From assembly GCA_024516155.1 (NCBI GenBank), contig JAJJXM010000050.1, positions 1 to 64,000 on the forward strand: DNA of 64,000 bases. The letters are read 5' to 3'. A program made the translations under genes and the position numbers. Positions 63,790 through 64,000 of this stretch are shown in pieces (within the stretch, counting starts at the first letter, position 1; every line of letters starts with the position of its first letter). The notes below the pieces were generated by a model. The model searched no databases. It saw only the letters and a program-made list of their open reading frames with translations, and was not told the DNA's origin. Source of the stretch: Pyronema omphalodes (Eukaryota; Ascomycota; Pezizomycetes; Pezizales; Pyronemataceae).

Positions 63790-64000
63790 GGTTATATATG
63801 ACCTCAAACTACCCAACATATACAAAGCCCAAAATGCGCATCACGTCATAGTTGCTTTTATCAAAATACCCGACACAATGTTTTCCATAATTGTGTGACA
63901 GAAGGGTTCTTGGAAAGCAACTCTCATCGGAAAACATATGGACAAGCTTCAAGAGATCATTCTCCCAGTTGCATTTAGCTACGCACTAGCTTCACCGTCC
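63790..64000. other. Right edge, no feature seen
   Basis: No gene or repeat is visible in these 211 bases. They include the upstream flank of the minus-strand tRNA. Confidence 0.6.

Overview
This window is a chromosome end from a filamentous ascomycete (probably Pezizomycotina). The evidence is a terminal CCCTAA array, 50-80 nt GT-AG introns with CTAAC-type branch sites, Ty3/gypsy chromoviruses, a Tad-like LINE, a Sfh1/Snf5 gene, DUF7580 and NACHT-ankyrin gene relics, and a tRNA-Arg. The species cannot be fixed from the sequence. The transposons do not look AT-degraded, so strong RIP is not evident.

Layout. 1-155 is telomere, which directly abuts the 3' end of a truncated gene (157-615). 616-3.14 kb is poor subtelomeric DNA. 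3.14-34.07 kb is one nested transposon island, resolved by four perfect LTR pairs or ends and three perfect 5-bp target-site duplications (TSDs). A 5'-truncated LINE (plus strand) is split by gypsy element B (minus, 5169-33368, TSD CGCAG). B's third ORF is split by gypsy element A (minus, 6306-23465, TSD CTGTT). A's protease-RT junction is split by gypsy element D (minus, 11114-18759, TSD ATCGG). A fourth gypsy element, C (plus, 26881-33286), sits in the upstream half of B without a TSD, and B's gag, protease and most of its 5' LTR are missing there. The names A-D are mine.

All four gypsy elements carry a chromodomain at the integrase C terminus. A and D each show a textbook -1 ribosomal frameshift signal at the gag-pol junction: a slippery heptamer, a 6-nt spacer and a stem-loop. 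B and D carry an extra ORF3 after pol. It has a Cys/His-rich domain and a hydrophobic C terminus encoded inside the 3' LTR, and it is coupled to pol by an overlapping stop/start (UAAUG in D). ORF3 is the best candidate here for an undescribed feature.

34-64 kb is ordinary gene-bearing DNA. It holds a tandem pair of six-cysteine secreted proteins with Kex2 sites (36.6 and 39.0 kb), a protein whose peroxisomal SKL ending exists only in the spliced mRNA (41.0 kb), two nuclear-looking acidic proteins (43.4 and 45.4 kb), an Sfh1/Snf5 subunit with a split GATA-type finger (46.4 kb) and a divergent 14-3-3-like protein (48.4 kb, minus). Beyond these lie a decayed NACHT-ankyrin gene (52.8 kb, minus), a segmental duplication with two DUF7580-type genes (54.8 kb, internally fused; 59.9 kb, frameshifted), a LINE relic, palindromic MITE-like sequences and tRNA-Arg(ACG) near the right end.
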